Source of the DNA: Chryseobacterium gleum
GTDB lineage: Bacteria; Bacteroidota; Bacteroidia; Flavobacteriales_D; Crocinitomicaceae
Direction of reading: 5' to 3'
Length of the DNA stretch: 64,000 nucleotides
Assembly (NCBI GenBank): GCA_945897805.1
Contig: CAMDFX010000005.1
Location: forward strand, 131,501-195,500
The notes beneath the pieces are model-generated. The model did not search any database. It had not been told where the DNA came from and was given only the letters and a program-made list of their open reading frames with translations. Of this stretch, positions 63,121 through 64,000 are shown piece after piece. Made by a program: the position numbers and the translations under genes. The first letter of the stretch is position 1. Every line of letters starts with the position of its first letter.

Positions 63121-63861
63121 TTAATGTCTAACAACCACTCTTCGTGTTTGCATCAAAGCACCACTTGAATAAACAGTTAAGATGTAAACACCATTTTTAA
63201 ACTCACGCATATCAATTTTCTTTGTTGAAGTAAGTTTATCTTCCAACACTACATTTCCAAGCACATCAACTAGCTTCACTGTGTTTTCTGATGAACCTTG
63301 AACGGTTAAAGTTAAAATATCATCCGCAGGATTTGGATATGCATTGAAAGTTACGGAAGGCTTAACGTCTTTAATAGATGCAAAATTTCCGATTTTCACA
63401 TCTAAAGAATCTAATTTGTTTCCGTTTAAGTCTTCAATGAAGTAACGATTATGAACCATTCCCATAGAACCGTTCGGTGAAATGTGAACTTCGATGTTTG
63501 CTTTATTTGCATCGTCGATAATGAAACTGTTTGGCGACAACCAATCAGTGTTTCCCGCAGCAACATCAAAACAATTTCCAATAGCTGTTGGGTCTGGAAT
63601 TGGACCACTGCATACTTGCTCAGTCACTGCAGCTGGCGGAGTAACTATAGAAACGCGTCTTATTTTCACCTCTATCGGCGTTCCTGTTAAATTTTTCCCA
63701 AAGAAAAAACCTTCATAAGTCGAACTCCCAACTTGAACTTGAACAGTTGTACCAGAAATATCGGTTGTTGAATTAAGACCTTCATAAATTGCATAGTTTT
63801 GAGCACTGGCTGTAAATCCCAATGTTAAACATGTAGCTAAAGTGAGTATTAATTTGTTCAT
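63121..63861 (-). CDS. exported protein with T9SS type A sorting domain
   Basis: 246 residues. Signal peptide 1-20 (LGFTASAQ). The N-terminal 160 residues form a strand-rich domain with two cysteines (VCSGPIPDPTAIGNCFDVA) and no recognised family. The last 80 residues form a type A sorting domain (SVTFNAYPNPADDILTLTVQ, FKNGVYILTVYSSGALMQT), so the protein is exported by the T9SS and probably anchored or released at the surface. Single-gene unit with its own -7 element and terminator. Confidence 0.88.
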   Translation of the reverse strand: MNKLILTLATCLTLGFTASAQNYAIYEGLNSTTDISGTTVQVQVGSSTYEGFFFGKNLTGTPIEVKIRRVSIVTPPAAVTEQVCSGPIPDPTAIGNCFDVAAGNTDWLSPNSFIIDDANKANIEVHISPNGSMGMVHNRYFIEDLNGNKLDSLDVKIGNFASIKDVKPSVTFNAYPNPADDILTLTVQGSSENTVKLVDVLGNVVLEDKLTSTKKIDMREFKNGVYILTVYSSGALMQTRRVVVRH

Positions 63862-63900
63862 ATTATCTATATTATAGTTTGTTGTTTAAACTCTTGTCAA

Positions 63901-63908
63901 CAAATATA
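63901..63908 (-). promoter_or_regulatory. -7 element of the T9SS cargo gene
   Basis: On the minus strand TATATTTG, 39 bases before the ATG at 63861. No -33 TTG at the standard distance. Confidence 0.45.
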
Positions 63909-63927
63909 AAGAAAAAATAATGCCATT

Positions 63928-64000
63928 TTACATTTTCTTGCAAACAAAATATTTCAAGAATACAATTGAAACGCCTAAAAACATGATAAAAATCAAATAA
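63928..64000 (-). CDS. C-terminal end of a possible membrane protein (partial)
   Basis: The minus strand is open from the right edge to TAA at 63930-63928 and gives 23 residues that look like a last membrane segment with a basic end (IFIMFLGVSIVFLKYFVCKK). Too short to identify. It fits with the next gene's promoter lying just after the stop. Confidence 0.4.
   Translation of the reverse strand, partial: YLIFIMFLGVSIVFLKYFVCKKM

Overview
The window is AT-rich chromosomal DNA from a gliding Bacteroidota bacterium, most likely of the order Flavobacteriales. The evidence is: the gliding lipoprotein GldH; a PorP/SprF-type secretion protein; several type IX secretion system (T9SS) type A and type B C-terminal sorting domains; an IPExxxVDY-family gene between rnc and pyk; the DUF2723 (GT117) membrane protein; and promoters that fit the Bacteroidota pattern TTG-N18-22-TAnnTTTG instead of the usual -35/-10. 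A Fluviicola/Crocinitomicaceae-like lineage is a guess. Almost everything is ordinary core genome, with no prophage, no CRISPR array and no insertion sequence with an intact transposase.

Layout. 1-8.7 kb, minus strand: SWIM-SNF2 helicase, truA, and a tandem pair of MuiA-like DUF4139 proteins. 8.9-15.8 kb: class V aminotransferase, dicarboxylate symporter, kup, a small secreted protein, rnhB and a TetA-like MFS transporter, followed by tRNA-Gln. 16.4-21.2 kb: DUF2723 protein and polysaccharide deacetylase. 21.2-25.3 kb: a SAM-I riboswitch and a methionine synthase split over two genes. 25.4-31.9 kb: a 1251-residue PKD adhesin with a T9SS type B tail, a PcrA-type helicase and a 53-residue membrane protein. 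32-39.5 kb, minus strand: DUF5686 protein, topB, an SGNH-PKD protein and a bestrophin. 39.7-44 kb: acpP-fabF-rnc-IPExxxVDY-pyk. 44.2-48.2 kb: outer membrane protein, galE, DUF2141 protein and a carotenoid desaturase.

At 48.4-49.0 kb a GIY-YIG nuclease gene lies between the complete initiator tRNA gene with its terminator and a second, truncated copy of that tRNA 3' end plus terminator. This looks like a minimal tRNA-targeting mobile element and is the most unusual feature here.

49.4-52.6 kb carries mrdA-rodA (cell elongation). 52.6-58 kb carries a lipoprotein/DUF2490 pair, then a CotH-type T9SS cargo protein followed by its PorP/SprF partner. 58-64 kb, minus strand: ricT-gldH, an orphan BlaI-type repressor, a C1 peptidase, an HU-SPOR membrane protein and a T9SS cargo protein.

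Several regulatory signals stand out. A SAM riboswitch precedes metH. The kup leader holds a promoter followed at once by an intrinsic terminator. A terminator-like hairpin lies inside the first codons of the deacetylase gene. In several genes the TAnnTTTG element ends only 4-5 bases before the start codon, which suggests leaderless transcripts.
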